Origin: Nitrospira sp. BO4
Lineage (GTDB): Bacteria > Nitrospirota > Nitrospiria > Nitrospirales > Nitrospiraceae
DNA: 46,098 nt
Assembly: GCA_030144965.1 (NCBI GenBank)
Contig: JAMPUU010000029.1
Span: forward strand, 1 to 46,098
Direction of reading: 5' to 3'
This document shows positions 34,599 to 42,555 of the stretch, piece by piece. The notes below the pieces were generated by a model. That model saw only the letters and a list, made by a program, of their open reading frames with translations, did not search any database and had not been told where the DNA came from. The stretch's first letter is position 1. Every line of letters starts with the position of its first letter. Made by a program: the position numbers and the translations under genes.

Positions 34599-35350
34599 CG
34601 CTTGATACACTCTTCTGCGGAGTGTACGAGTCGAGTCAGAGTGTCGAGGTATCGGTCCATGAGTCTTGGGATCTCCTTCTGGCCTGGAGAAATGTGCCCA
34701 CGCTTGAGTGATAGCGCGTCATGAAGCCCCGCAAGATCGATCTTCAAGTAGGACTCGAGGTCCTTCAGGAGAGGCTCTCCGTGGGCAAGAACCGGACGCC
34801 CCAGCAATCGTTGCAGACCCCGCAGTGCCGGAAGGAGTGCCGTAACGGACAGCGGCAAGAGAATGATAATGGCTTCTTCTGAACTTTGTCCTTCGACGAG
34901 CCGCTGGCGGAGACGGAGGAGATTGCCTCGTAACGCCTGGATGACTTGAGCAGCCAAATACCGAGGGTCAATTTTGAGGCCGACGAAAGGATCTTGCCCC
35001 CAGATCAGCCGATGGCATTCGAGAATATCTTGATATTCGAGAGGGAATGCGGATGAACCGGATTGGAGGTCGTCTGCCGTCAGAAACAACGGAACAACCA
35101 CTTGCTCTTTGCTCCAGCGTTTGTGAATGGCGTTATATTTTTTCAAGACAGCAAGATCGTAAGACGACATCACCAACAGCACATTGAGGTTGGAACGCCC
35201 CGGCAGGAATTCTCCTCGCACCGCGCTACCATATAAGATGATCCCTTCTACTTCATTTCTATATGCTTTTGTGACATCCTTTATGTAGGACTTTAATAAT
35301 TTTTGAGTCTCATCGGGCAAGCCGTCTATAGTCCAGTCTATCGGGGACAT
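34595..35350 (-). CDS. Nucleotidyltransferase-fold protein with missing active-site acids
   Basis: 251 residues. The N-terminal nucleotidyltransferase unit reads IILYGSAVRGEFLPGRSNLN: Gly41-Ser42 and the spacing of the GS...DxD motif are right, but the metal-binding Asp pair is Asn54-x-Asn56. The remainder is a helical C-terminal domain of the type that follows small nucleotidyltransferases. Catalysis by the usual two-metal mechanism looks unlikely, so a binding or regulatory role is more probable. It starts just upstream of the FAD-monooxygenase stop and overlaps the TPM gene by four bases (operon). Confidence 0.8.
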   Translation of the reverse strand: MSPIDWTIDGLPDETQKLLKSYIKDVTKAYRNEVEGIILYGSAVRGEFLPGRSNLNVLLVMSSYDLAVLKKYNAIHKRWSKEQVVVPLFLTADDLQSGSSAFPLEYQDILECHRLIWGQDPFVGLKIDPRYLAAQVIQALRGNLLRLRQRLVEGQSSEEAIIILLPLSVTALLPALRGLQRLLGRPVLAHGEPLLKDLESYLKIDLAGLHDALSLKRGHISPGQKEIPRLMDRYLDTLTRLVHSAEECIKR

Positions 35351-35354
35351 GATC

Positions 35355-36626
35355 CTACTGCATGCCTCCCGCTGCGATGTGGCGAGCTGACGGATCCGGC
35401 AGGAATCCAGCCGCCATGATCCGATCAAGAGGACTAAATGGAGGGGTCTTGCGCAGTCCCGCCGTGGTGGACAAGACACGATAGCGCAGGCGCGCGTTGT
35501 GATCGAGCGTGCGAAAGACCCGATCGCGGAGAAACGCGATGGCCGGATTCGCCGTGTTCCAAAATAACACTTGTTCGTCGGCCAACTTCTGCAGCATCGT
35601 GACGTGAGGCCGACGCGCGTGTTCGTACGCCTTCAGCGTCCCGGCGGAATAATCGTTCTTTGCCAGACACTCAGGTAAGAGGTCTGCCAGTGTCATCGCA
35701 TCCACCATAGCCTGCATGCGTCCTTGCGAGGCATGCGGATTCATGGCATGCGCTGCATCCCCGATCAGCACCGCCCCGTCGGCCACCCATGTCGGAGTGC
35801 GGACACGCCCGGTCGGCATAAAGGCAGTTTGCTTCCAATCGGCTAATGTCCGAAATATTGCCTCGCTGGACGGATCGATCCCGATCCAGGCCTCTTGTAG
35901 GGCTGGAATGCCTCCCTCCTTCACACGGTCGTATGACCCTGCGTTGATCATATAGAACGCATAGACTTTGTTCCCCGCGGCGGGAAACATGCCGAGGATC
36001 GTCCGCTTGCCGACGAAATACTTGGCTTCATTCAGAGGAACCGCGGCTTCCAACATGGCAATCAGGTACCCTTGCGGGTAGAGATGGAGATCGGCTGGGA
36101 TCTGCAAGGCTTCGCGAACTTTTGAGAACGCCCCATCGGCACCTACCACCACCTTCGCTTTCACGGATACGTGGTCGTCTCCCTGCTGGGCCGTCAGCCC
36201 GACAACCCGGCCATTCTCACGAAGCAACTCCATAAAAGTCGTGCGGTACCGTAGCGAGACGGAGGATTCGCTCTCGATCGCGTTCAGAATCGAATGGTGA
36301 GCCACATTGGGCAATGTCACCACGGCCCGATTGTAGGGTGGTGGGAGATCCCCATAGTCCACGGTGCACAGCCGCTCGCCGCCGACGCGGCAGAAATGAA
36401 ACTTATGCACGATGCGCGTGGACTCCACCGGCAATCGGCCCAGCAATCCCAAGCGATCGAGAACTTGTTGTCCGTTCGGTTGCAAGATTTCCCCTCGCAA
36501 GCCCTGTGGAGGTCCAGGCGCTTGTTCGAAAACAATCGTTTTGATTCCCTTCTGGGCTAGTGCCAGGGCAAGCACTGCCCCACCCCCACCTGCTCCAACC
36601 ACCGCAATATCCGTTTCCTCAACCAT
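35355..36626 (-). CDS. FAD-dependent monooxygenase (UbiH/PHBH-like)
   Basis: 423 residues. N-terminal dinucleotide-binding motif IAVVGAGGGGAVLALALAQKG, the middle VVGADGAFSKVREAL (DG motif), and VLIGDAAHAMNPHASQGRMQ (GD motif) are the three signatures of flavin group A hydroxylases. A long C-terminal helical part follows. Substrate unknown; a quinone-type or polyketide-type aromatic ring is usual. ATG 36626 has GAGGAGC just upstream. First gene of a three-gene minus-strand set with the nucleotidyltransferase-fold and TPM genes. Confidence 0.9.
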   Translation of the reverse strand: MVEETDIAVVGAGGGGAVLALALAQKGIKTIVFEQAPGPPQGLRGEILQPNGQQVLDRLGLLGRLPVESTRIVHKFHFCRVGGERLCTVDYGDLPPPYNRAVVTLPNVAHHSILNAIESESSVSLRYRTTFMELLRENGRVVGLTAQQGDDHVSVKAKVVVGADGAFSKVREALQIPADLHLYPQGYLIAMLEAAVPLNEAKYFVGKRTILGMFPAAGNKVYAFYMINAGSYDRVKEGGIPALQEAWIGIDPSSEAIFRTLADWKQTAFMPTGRVRTPTWVADGAVLIGDAAHAMNPHASQGRMQAMVDAMTLADLLPECLAKNDYSAGTLKAYEHARRPHVTMLQKLADEQVLFWNTANPAIAFLRDRVFRTLDHNARLRYRVLSTTAGLRKTPPFSPLDRIMAAGFLPDPSARHIAAGGMQ

Positions 36627-36718
36627 TGCTCCTCATATCTATACCCACTCGACTATGCATCCGAGCGGCAACCAAGATTGCGCCTTCTTTCCAAAGTCTC
36701 AAGACTGTGACTCTCTCG

Positions 36719-37282
36719 CTATTTCCACTCTGTGAATCGCTCCTGGTCTGTCCAGAGCGAGAGAAACTTTTCACGGGCTTTGACGGTAATCGCATGGTCT
36801 CGAATAATATCCACCCGCTCATCATTGTAACGGTTTCCACTGGTGGTCTGATTCATGGATCCGTTGGTATTGACCTCGTCATCGACGACGACCTGTTTCA
36901 GATGCATAAGACCGTCATGTCGATTGATTTTGATCGGAATGCCGGCTTCCCGCAACGTTGAAAGAGCCGTCTGCTGCTTCATATCCTGAAGCCGATCGCG
37001 ATCCGAGAGGACACGCACATCAACACCGCGTTTTTTGGCTTCGACCAGCGCCTTCACCGAGAGAGGCGATGTCAAACCGTACGCGGCCACGAAGATGTAC
37101 CGCTTGGCACGATCATAAATCTTCACGACGCGTTCGAGCGGTTTATCCTCGGGGGAATACCAGACGTCCACCGACGCAGCTGAGACGTCGCAACGCGACC
37201 CCATCAGGACCATTACTGCGCAGGCAAGCCAGAGACCGACACAAAGCCGATTGCCGAACCGGGACTGAGCGGGCCGGGTCAT
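36719..37282 (-). CDS. Secreted single-HKD phospholipase D-like nuclease
   Basis: 187 residues. A signal peptide (about 13-35, ending VSAAS) is followed by one PLD domain: ERVVKIYDRAKRYIFVAAYG, KKRGVDVRVLSDRDR, and the catalytic HLKQVVVDD...NGSMN, fitting H-x-K-x4-D. A single HKD motif and this length match the Nuc type of nonspecific periplasmic endonuclease, which dimerises to make one active site. The overlap with the upstream gene (ATGA) indicates co-translation. Confidence 0.9.
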   Translation of the reverse strand: MTRPAQSRFGNRLCVGLWLACAVMVLMGSRCDVSAASVDVWYSPEDKPLERVVKIYDRAKRYIFVAAYGLTSPLSVKALVEAKKRGVDVRVLSDRDRLQDMKQQTALSTLREAGIPIKINRHDGLMHLKQVVVDDEVNTNGSMNQTTSGNRYNDERVDIIRDHAITVKAREKFLSLWTDQERFTEWK

Positions 37283-37656
37283 TCCAGCTCGAAGAGATCG
37301 CGGAAGTGGTCTTCCGAAGATTCCCAGGCCTGTGGCGCTTGAACCTGGAGCCATTGTCGGAGAAATTGCTTTTGCTCCTGCGTGAGCAGCTGCTTGATCT
37401 GATGAGACCGTCCTTGGAGGGGTTGAAGAAGACTCACCTGCTTCCCGACATCCAGCATCGCTGTCCGGACATACAGATTCGTAAAAGCATCCGGCTTGTC
37501 CTCCGTCCCCTCGCCTTGAACCCAGACGGAAAGAAACTTGTCCAAGACGAGGCCGGCGCTATCCAGAGCCGGTTCTGTGTCATGGAACAGTTCATTCTCA
37601 GACTCAGGTAAAGGAGTAGATTCTGCAGCGCGAAAGAGGAAATTCTTTTTCCACAT
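37279..37656 (-). CDS. Hypothetical protein
   Basis: 125 residues, soluble, acidic N-terminal half and Gln/Leu-rich amphipathic helices at the C terminus (KQLLTQEQKQFLRQWL). No signal, metal site or family recognised. The stop overlaps the nuclease start, so they are expressed together and could be functionally linked. Function unknown. Confidence 0.65.
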   Translation of the reverse strand: MWKKNFLFRAAESTPLPESENELFHDTEPALDSAGLVLDKFLSVWVQGEGTEDKPDAFTNLYVRTAMLDVGKQVSLLQPLQGRSHQIKQLLTQEQKQFLRQWLQVQAPQAWESSEDHFRDLFELE

Positions 37657-37792
37657 CCCATCATCCTTGCCAGCGGCATAGTGGCGACGAGGCGGTTCAA
37701 AGTCAAGTCACTCTCGCTCGAGTCACGATCATCCATGGATTTGCTGAATCCAATCCAAGATCCTTGCCTCTCATGAACACAGGGAGCAGCCT

Positions 37793-37821
37793 TGACAAGC
37801 GGAGCGCGCCTTTGTTACTTT
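37793..37821 (+). promoter_or_regulatory. Candidate promoter for the sulfur-carrier cluster
   Basis: Perfect TTGACA (37793-37798), 17-base spacer, then a weak TACTTT (37816-37821). It lies 39 bases upstream of the first carrier gene, which has GGGAG ahead of its GTG start. Confidence 0.45.
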
Positions 37822-37859
37822 GAAAATTCTTCAATCTATAAGCCAACTTGGGAGAATTT

Positions 37860-38060
37860 GTGCAGGTCAAGATCAATGGAAAGCATGAGGAGATCCAGAG
37901 CGGAACCGTTCTCGATCTGTTGCAAACCAAGAACATCGAGCCGCATATGGTCGCCGTAGAAGTCAACGACAAGGTGCTGGAACGTGACCATTTTCCCACG
38001 ACCCACCTCAATGAAGGTGATCAGATAGAGTTTCTCTTCTATATGGGAGGGGGTCGGTGA
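37860..38060 (+). CDS. ThiS/MoaD-type sulfur carrier protein with GGGR tail
   Basis: 66 residues, beta-grasp fold: QVKINGKHEEIQSGTVLDLL, MVAVEVNDKVLERD, and a final strand EGDQIEFLFYMGGGR. Sulfur carriers must end in Gly-Gly to be adenylated and thiocarboxylated; here one or two residues (GR or R) follow. A protease would have to trim them, as in the Wolinella HcyS pathway. GTG at 37860 is chosen for GGGAG spacing; a TTG four codons earlier is possible. The stop overlaps the GTG of the cysteine synthase gene. The role is probably sulfide donor to that enzyme rather than thiamine synthesis, since no thi genes are near. Confidence 0.85.
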   Translation: MQVKINGKHEEIQSGTVLDLLQTKNIEPHMVAVEVNDKVLERDHFPTTHLNEGDQIEFLFYMGGGR

Positions 38061-38986
38061 GCACGACCTTGCACAAGGACATCACTGAACTGATCGGCAA
38101 GACCCCGCTTGTCCGGCTCAACCGCCTGACAAACACGGGCTCAGCCACGATCTATGGGAAAGTGGAGTTTTTCAATCCCGCCGGCAGCGTCAAGGATCGG
38201 ATCTGCCTCAACATGATCGACGAGGCGGAACGCCAAGGGAAGCTCAAGCCGGGCGGAACCATTGTCGAACCAACCAGCGGAAACACGGGTATCGGCCTGG
38301 CCTTGGTCGCTGCCGTGCGCGGGTACAAGTTGATCCTCGTCATGCCGGAAAGCATGAGCATGGAACGGGCCAGCTTGCTGTCCTCGTATGGGGCCCAGTT
38401 GGTCTTGACCCCGGCCTGGGAAGGTATGAAAGGATCGATCAAGGAAGCGGAAAGCATCCTGGCCCAGAATCCGTCGTATTTCATGCCTGACCAATTCTCG
38501 AACCCGGCCAACCCCGCAATGCATAGGATGACGACGGCGTTGGAAATTTGGGATGCGCTCGAAGGAAAGATCGATGCCTTCGTGGCCGCCGTAGGAACCG
38601 GTGGAACCATCACAGGATGCGGCGAAGTGTTCAAGGAAAGGAATCCACACGTACAAATCATCGCGGTTGAACCGGCCGGCTCACCAGTGTTGTCCGGCGG
38701 TGATCCCGGCCCTCACAAGATTCAAGGGATCGGCGCGGGATTTATTCCGAAGGTGCTCAATCGAAAAATTCTCGATCGCGTGATCATTGTCACGGATGAC
38801 GAGGCCTATCAAACCGCGAAACAGCTGTCGAGGAAAGAAGGCCTGCTGGTCGGCATCTCAGCCGGCGCGAATGTCTTTGCCGCCCAAAAGGTCGCCGAAG
38901 AACTGGGTCCCGGTAAGAATGTCGTCACAGTGCTCTGCGATACCGGCGAACGGTATATCAGCATAGAAAAGTATTTCAATATCTAG
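38057..38986 (+). CDS. cysK: Cysteine synthase (O-acetylserine sulfhydrylase family)
   Basis: 309 residues. Type II PLP fold: LIGKTPLVRLN, PLP-binding Lys46 in NPAGSVKDR, substrate loop TSGNTGIGLA, and phosphate-binding GTGGTITG. It forms cysteine from an activated serine and a sulfur donor. Directly behind a sulfur-carrier gene with overlapping codons, as CysO-CysM in Mycobacterium, so it may use carrier thiocarboxylate rather than free sulfide. Whether it prefers O-acetylserine or O-phosphoserine cannot be read with confidence. GTG start. Confidence 0.93.
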   Translation: MSTTLHKDITELIGKTPLVRLNRLTNTGSATIYGKVEFFNPAGSVKDRICLNMIDEAERQGKLKPGGTIVEPTSGNTGIGLALVAAVRGYKLILVMPESMSMERASLLSSYGAQLVLTPAWEGMKGSIKEAESILAQNPSYFMPDQFSNPANPAMHRMTTALEIWDALEGKIDAFVAAVGTGGTITGCGEVFKERNPHVQIIAVEPAGSPVLSGGDPGPHKIQGIGAGFIPKVLNRKILDRVIIVTDDEAYQTAKQLSRKEGLLVGISAGANVFAAQKVAEELGPGKNVVTVLCDTGERYISIEKYFNI

Positions 38987-38987
38987 T

Positions 38988-39061
38988 GCGTGAAGCGCAC
39001 CTCGTGAAGCGTATCTCGTCCGGAAGTTCAGACGCTTCACGTTTCACGAACGACGAGCGAC
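38988..39061 (+). repeat. Palindromic intergenic repeat, copy A
   Basis: Contains a perfect ten-base inverted repeat CGTGAAGCGT (39003-39012) and ACGCTTCACG (39032-39041), followed by ttcacgaacgacgag. A closely similar element sits at 41671-41745. Both lie immediately upstream of E1-like genes. Probably a dispersed REP-like element. Confidence 0.75.
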
Positions 39062-39064
39062 GCA

Positions 39065-39883
39065 ATGGATTTCACTGAAGAACAGATCAACCGTTACAGC
39101 CGGCATATTCTGTTGCCCGAAGTCGGTGGCAAGGGGCAGAAGAAGATCGCCAAATCCAGGATTCTCCTGGTCGGCGCCGGTGGTCTGGGCTCACCGGCAG
39201 CTTTGTATTTAGCCGCGGCTGGAGTCGGCACGATCGGGTTGATCGACAGTGATGTCGTGGACCTGACAAACCTCCAACGTCAGATTCTTCACCATACGCC
39301 CGACATCGGCCGTCCCAAGGTCGTGTCAGGCAAAGAAAAGATCCAAGCGCTGAACCCCGACGTGTCGGTGTCGATGTACGAAGAACGTCTCACGGCCGGA
39401 AATGCGCTCAAGATCTTCGCCGATTACGATGTCGTGATCGATGGTGTCGACAACTTTACGGCGAAGTTTCTGATCAACGACGCCTGTTTCTTCGCGGGAA
39501 AACCGCTGGTCCACGGAGGCATTCTTCGATTCGACGGGCGTGTCACGACCATCATCCCAAAGAAATCGGCCTGCTATCGTTGCGTGTTCAAAGCGCCTCC
39601 CCCGCCGGGGTTGGTGGCTTCCTGCCAGGAAGCGGGAGTCATCGGTGTGCTGGCGGGTATCATCGGAACGATTCAGGCAACCGAGGCGCTGAAGCTCGTG
39701 CTGGGCATCGGACGACCGCTGACGGATCGCTTGCTCGACTTCGACGCCCGTAAGACACTGTTTCGAGAGATCAAAGTCCGCCGGAACCCGAGCTGTGCGC
39801 TCTGCGGGGAGCATCCGACGATCACTGAGCTGTTCGATGACGGGGACCCCTATGCCGGATGTGCCGAACGTTCATCCGCATAG
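39065..39883 (+). CDS. E1-like adenylyltransferase (MoeB/ThiF family), first copy
   Basis: 272 residues, no rhodanese domain. ATP-binding loop ILLVGAGGLGSPAALYLAAAG, Asp-containing LIDSDVVDLTNLQRQI, the crossover-loop Cys in ASCQEAGVIGV, and zinc cysteines CYRC and CALC. It should adenylate the C-terminal Gly of a sulfur-carrier protein so sulfide can be added. It sits between the cysteine synthase and threonine-synthase-like genes. It has an extra Asp/Glu-rich tail (DDGDPYAGCAE) absent from the second copy (41749-42552), suggesting divided duties. Confidence 0.92.
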   Translation: MDFTEEQINRYSRHILLPEVGGKGQKKIAKSRILLVGAGGLGSPAALYLAAAGVGTIGLIDSDVVDLTNLQRQILHHTPDIGRPKVVSGKEKIQALNPDVSVSMYEERLTAGNALKIFADYDVVIDGVDNFTAKFLINDACFFAGKPLVHGGILRFDGRVTTIIPKKSACYRCVFKAPPPPGLVASCQEAGVIGVLAGIIGTIQATEALKLVLGIGRPLTDRLLDFDARKTLFREIKVRRNPSCALCGEHPTITELFDDGDPYAGCAERSSA

Positions 39884-39904
39884 CCTTGAAAAGGTGGTGA
39901 GCCG

Positions 39905-41155
39905 ATGAGCAAAATGAAAGCGCTGGTCTGTCGCGAGTGCGGCAAGGAATACCCGACAAAAGCCATCCACGTCTGCGAGATGTGCTTCGGCCCGCTTGAA
40001 GTGAAGTACAACTACGACGAAATCAAGAAAACCATTTCTCGCAAGAAGATCGAGGACGGCCCACGCAGCATGTGGCGTTACATCGATCTGCTGCCGGTGG
40101 AGGGAACGAATTTTGTCGGCCCGCACGCCGGGCTCACTCCGCTCGTGCGCGCCAAAAATCTCGGCGCCTATCTCGGACTCGACGAGCTGTACATCAAGAA
40201 CGACACGGTAAATCATCCGACCCTCTCGTTTAAGGATCGCGTCGTCGCCGTGGCCCTCACACGCGCGCGCGAGCTAGGCTTCGAAACCGTGGCTTGCGCA
40301 TCGACGGGCAACTTGGCGAACTCGGTGGCCGCCCACGCAGCCTCCGCCAATCTTCACTGCTACGTGTTCATCCCCGGCGACCTTGAAGCCGCGAAGGTGC
40401 TCGGCAATCTGATCTATAAACCGCACGTCGTCGAGATAGAGGGCAACTATGACGATGTCAACCGCCTCTGCAGCGAGATCGCCGCTGAACATGGCTGGGC
40501 CTTCGTGAATATCAACATTCGCCCATATTATGCGGAAGGCTCGAAGACGCTCGCCTTTGAGACGGTGGAGCAACTTGGATGGAGAACGCCCGATCAAGTC
40601 GTCATTCCCATGGCATCAGGCTCTCTGTTGACCAAGATTTGGAAGGGGTTGCACGAAATGAAAGCCTTGGGCCTGATCGACGCCGTTCACACAAAGATCA
40701 ACGGCGCCCAAGCGGAAGGCTGCTCGCCGATTTCCACCGCATTCAAGGCGGGGCGCGACTTCTTCAAACCGGTGAAACCGCAGACGATTGCCAAGTCCCT
40801 TGCCATCGGCAATCCTGCCGATGGGTACTATGCGCTCAAGGCGACCGCCGAGAGTCATGGATCCATGGACATGGTGACGGATGCAGAAGTGGTTGAGGGT
40901 ATCCAGCTGCTGGCCCAAACCGAAGGCATCTTCGCGGAGACAGCCGGAGGCGTGACAATCGGTGTGCTCAAGAAGCTCGTCAAGCAAGGAGTGATCAAGA
41001 AAGATGAAGTGACGGTGGCTTACGTCACCGGCAACGGCCTGAAGACCCAGGAAGCAGTGATCGATTCCGTCGGTCGCCCGGTACGCATCCAACCCAGCCT
41101 GGTGGCCTTCGAAAAGACATTCAAAATGGGAAAGAACGGTGGTGGTGACGCATGA
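39905..41155 (+). CDS. thrC: Threonine synthase-family PLP enzyme
   Basis: 416 residues. It begins with a small zinc ribbon ([23 protein letters not shown]), then the fold-type II catalytic domain: [17 protein letters not shown] Lys110 in [24 protein letters not shown] and a serine/glycine phosphate-binding loop near [12 protein letters not shown]. The ribbon plus short form is the common ThrC2 type, which converts O-phosphohomoserine to threonine. Its position between an E1 and a sulfur-carrier gene is odd for threonine biosynthesis and raises the option of homocysteine formation. Overlaps the next gene by four bases. Confidence 0.9.
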   Translation: MSKMKALVCRECGKEYPTKAIHVCEMCFGPLEVKYNYDEIKKTISRKKIEDGPRSMWRYIDLLPVEGTNFVGPHAGLTPLVRAKNLGAYLGLDELYIKNDTVNHPTLSFKDRVVAVALTRARELGFETVACASTGNLANSVAAHAASANLHCYVFIPGDLEAAKVLGNLIYKPHVVEIEGNYDDVNRLCSEIAAEHGWAFVNINIRPYYAEGSKTLAFETVEQLGWRTPDQVVIPMASGSLLTKIWKGLHEMKALGLIDAVHTKINGAQAEGCSPISTAFKAGRDFFKPVKPQTIAKSLAIGNPADGYYALKATAESHGSMDMVTDAEVVEGIQLLAQTEGIFAETAGGVTIGVLKKLVKQGVIKKDEVTVAYVTGNGLKTQEAVIDSVGRPVRIQPSLVAFEKTFKMGKNGGGDA

Positions 41156-41424
41156 TCAAAGTTCGTATTCCGACTCCCCTTCGTCCCCTGACCAAAGGCC
41201 AGGGTGAGGTCGAGACCAAAGCCGGCAGCGTGGTAGAGATGATTGAGGTGTTGAACAGCGCACATCCCGGCATCAAAGATCGCCTGTGCGATGAAACGGG
41301 AGAGCTCCGTCGCTTCGTGAACATTTATGTCAACGAAGAAGACATTCGTTTCCTCAAAGGGAAAGACACCTCCCTCAAGGATGGCGATGAGGTTTCCATC
41401 GTTCCGGCGATCGCGGGAGGATAG
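41152..41424 (+). CDS. MoaD-type sulfur carrier protein
   Basis: 90 residues ending exactly in Gly-Gly (IVPAIAGG), so ready for activation without trimming, unlike the carrier at 37860-38060. Beta-grasp core: [17 protein letters not shown], helix [27 protein letters not shown], and DGDEVSIVP. Larger than ThiS and of MoaD type. No moaE or other molybdopterin genes are near, so it is probably dedicated to amino-acid sulfur metabolism. It starts in the threonine-synthase stop codon (ATGA). Confidence 0.92.
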   Translation: MIKVRIPTPLRPLTKGQGEVETKAGSVVEMIEVLNSAHPGIKDRLCDETGELRRFVNIYVNEEDIRFLKGKDTSLKDGDEVSIVPAIAGG

Positions 41425-41426
41425 CC

Positions 41427-41666
41427 ATGGCACATTTTCGCTTCCATATTCGTTTTCCCGAAGACAAGATTCGGGAGCCGATTATTTATCAGATCGGACG
41501 TGAATATAACGTCGTGACCGATGTCAGACGAGCCGATGTCCGCGACACGACAGGCTGGGCGGATGTGGAATTTACCGGTGACACGATGGAGATTGAACGG
41601 GCGGTCGCCGGGTTACGCGCCAAAGGCTGTGTCGTCGATCCGATTGAATTGAACGTGGTGGAATGA
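41427..41666 (+). CDS. NIL domain protein
   Basis: 79 residues with the NIL-domain pattern: FRFHIRFPEDKIREPIIYQI, the Asp-rich VVTDVRRADV, and helix AVAGLRAKGCVVDPIEL. NIL domains are sulfur-amino-acid-linked ligand domains, also found at the end of methionine ABC transporter ATPases. Free-standing copies recur beside sulfur-carrier genes. It may deliver or sense methionine/homocysteine or act with the carrier. It starts three bases after the MoaD-type gene. Confidence 0.85.
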   Translation: MAHFRFHIRFPEDKIREPIIYQIGREYNVVTDVRRADVRDTTGWADVEFTGDTMEIERAVAGLRAKGCVVDPIELNVVE

Positions 41667-41670
41667 CAGA

Positions 41671-41745
41671 ACGTGACGCGTACTTCGTAAAGCATATCTC
41701 GCGTTAAGATCGCGCTTCACGATTCACGAACGACGAGAGACGAAT
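41671..41745 (+). repeat. Palindromic intergenic repeat, copy B
   Basis: Parallels 38988-39061 through its length: cgtaaagc (41686-41693), gcttcacg (41714-41721) and the shared ttcacgaacgacgag directly ahead of the second E1 gene. The stem is shorter and imperfect compared with copy A. Confidence 0.72.
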
Positions 41746-41748
41746 CAG

Positions 41749-42552
41749 ATGGAACTCACCGAGAAACAAATCCAACGGTACAGCCGGCACATCCTCCTTC
41801 AAGACGTCGGAGGAAAGGGCCAGTTGAAACTCAACCAGGCTAAGGTCCTTCTGATTGGGGCAGGTGGTCTCGGCTCTCCGGCCGGTCTGTATCTCGCCGC
41901 AGCCGGTATTGGAACTATTGGATTGGTCGACGGGGATGTAGTCGACCTCTCGAACCTCCAGCGGCAAATCATGCACTCGACTGCGACGCTTGGGCAACCC
42001 AAGGTTGAATCCGGTCGAAAGACTCTCTCGGCGATCAATCCTGACATTACCATCAAGACCTATCATCAGCTGGTCGACGCAGAGAATATCTTACCGCTCG
42101 CCTCGCAGTACGATATCGTGCTCGACGGTTCCGATAACTTCACGACGCGATTCTTGGTCAACGACGCCTGTTTCTTTGCCAAGACTACGCTGATCTCGGC
42201 CAGCATGTTTCGGTTTGAAGGCCAACTGACGACCATCAAGCCGCACCAGGGCTATCCCTGCTATCGTTGTCTCTATCCCGAGCCGCCTCCGGCCGGCTTA
42301 GTACCCAATTGCCAGGAGGCCGGTGTGCTTGGGGTCTTGGCGGGCACGATGGGAATCCTGCAGGCGTCGGAAGCCATCAAGGAGATCCTCGGTATCGGAG
42401 AAACAGTGGCCGACAAGCTGGTGATCTACGATGCCCTCGACATGAAATTCAGAAAAGTCAATCGCCCGAAGGATCCGGCCTGTCCGCTCTGCGGACCAAA
42501 CCCCAAAATCAAGGATTTGAGTCTGGATTACGCAGTCAGCTGCACCATCTAG
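41749..42552 (+). CDS. E1-like adenylyltransferase (MoeB/ThiF family), second copy
   Basis: 267 residues and a close paralogue of 39065-39883 (same RYSRHILL start, VLLIGAGGLGSPAGLYLAAAG, VVDLSNLQRQI, Cys in PNCQEAGVLGV, CYRC and CPLC zinc sites). It probably activates the MoaD-type carrier two genes upstream. The C terminus lacks the acidic extension of the first copy. It is followed three bases later by the JAMM protease gene. Confidence 0.92.
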   Translation: MELTEKQIQRYSRHILLQDVGGKGQLKLNQAKVLLIGAGGLGSPAGLYLAAAGIGTIGLVDGDVVDLSNLQRQIMHSTATLGQPKVESGRKTLSAINPDITIKTYHQLVDAENILPLASQYDIVLDGSDNFTTRFLVNDACFFAKTTLISASMFRFEGQLTTIKPHQGYPCYRCLYPEPPPAGLVPNCQEAGVLGVLAGTMGILQASEAIKEILGIGETVADKLVIYDALDMKFRKVNRPKDPACPLCGPNPKIKDLSLDYAVSCTI

Positions 42553-42555
42553 TGA

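Noticed and set aside
36958..37611. 217-codon plus-strand frame across the PLD-like nuclease and the gene before it
   Set aside because: The minus strand shows a signal peptide, HKD motif and coupled genes; the plus frame is low-complexity Arg/Pro-rich.
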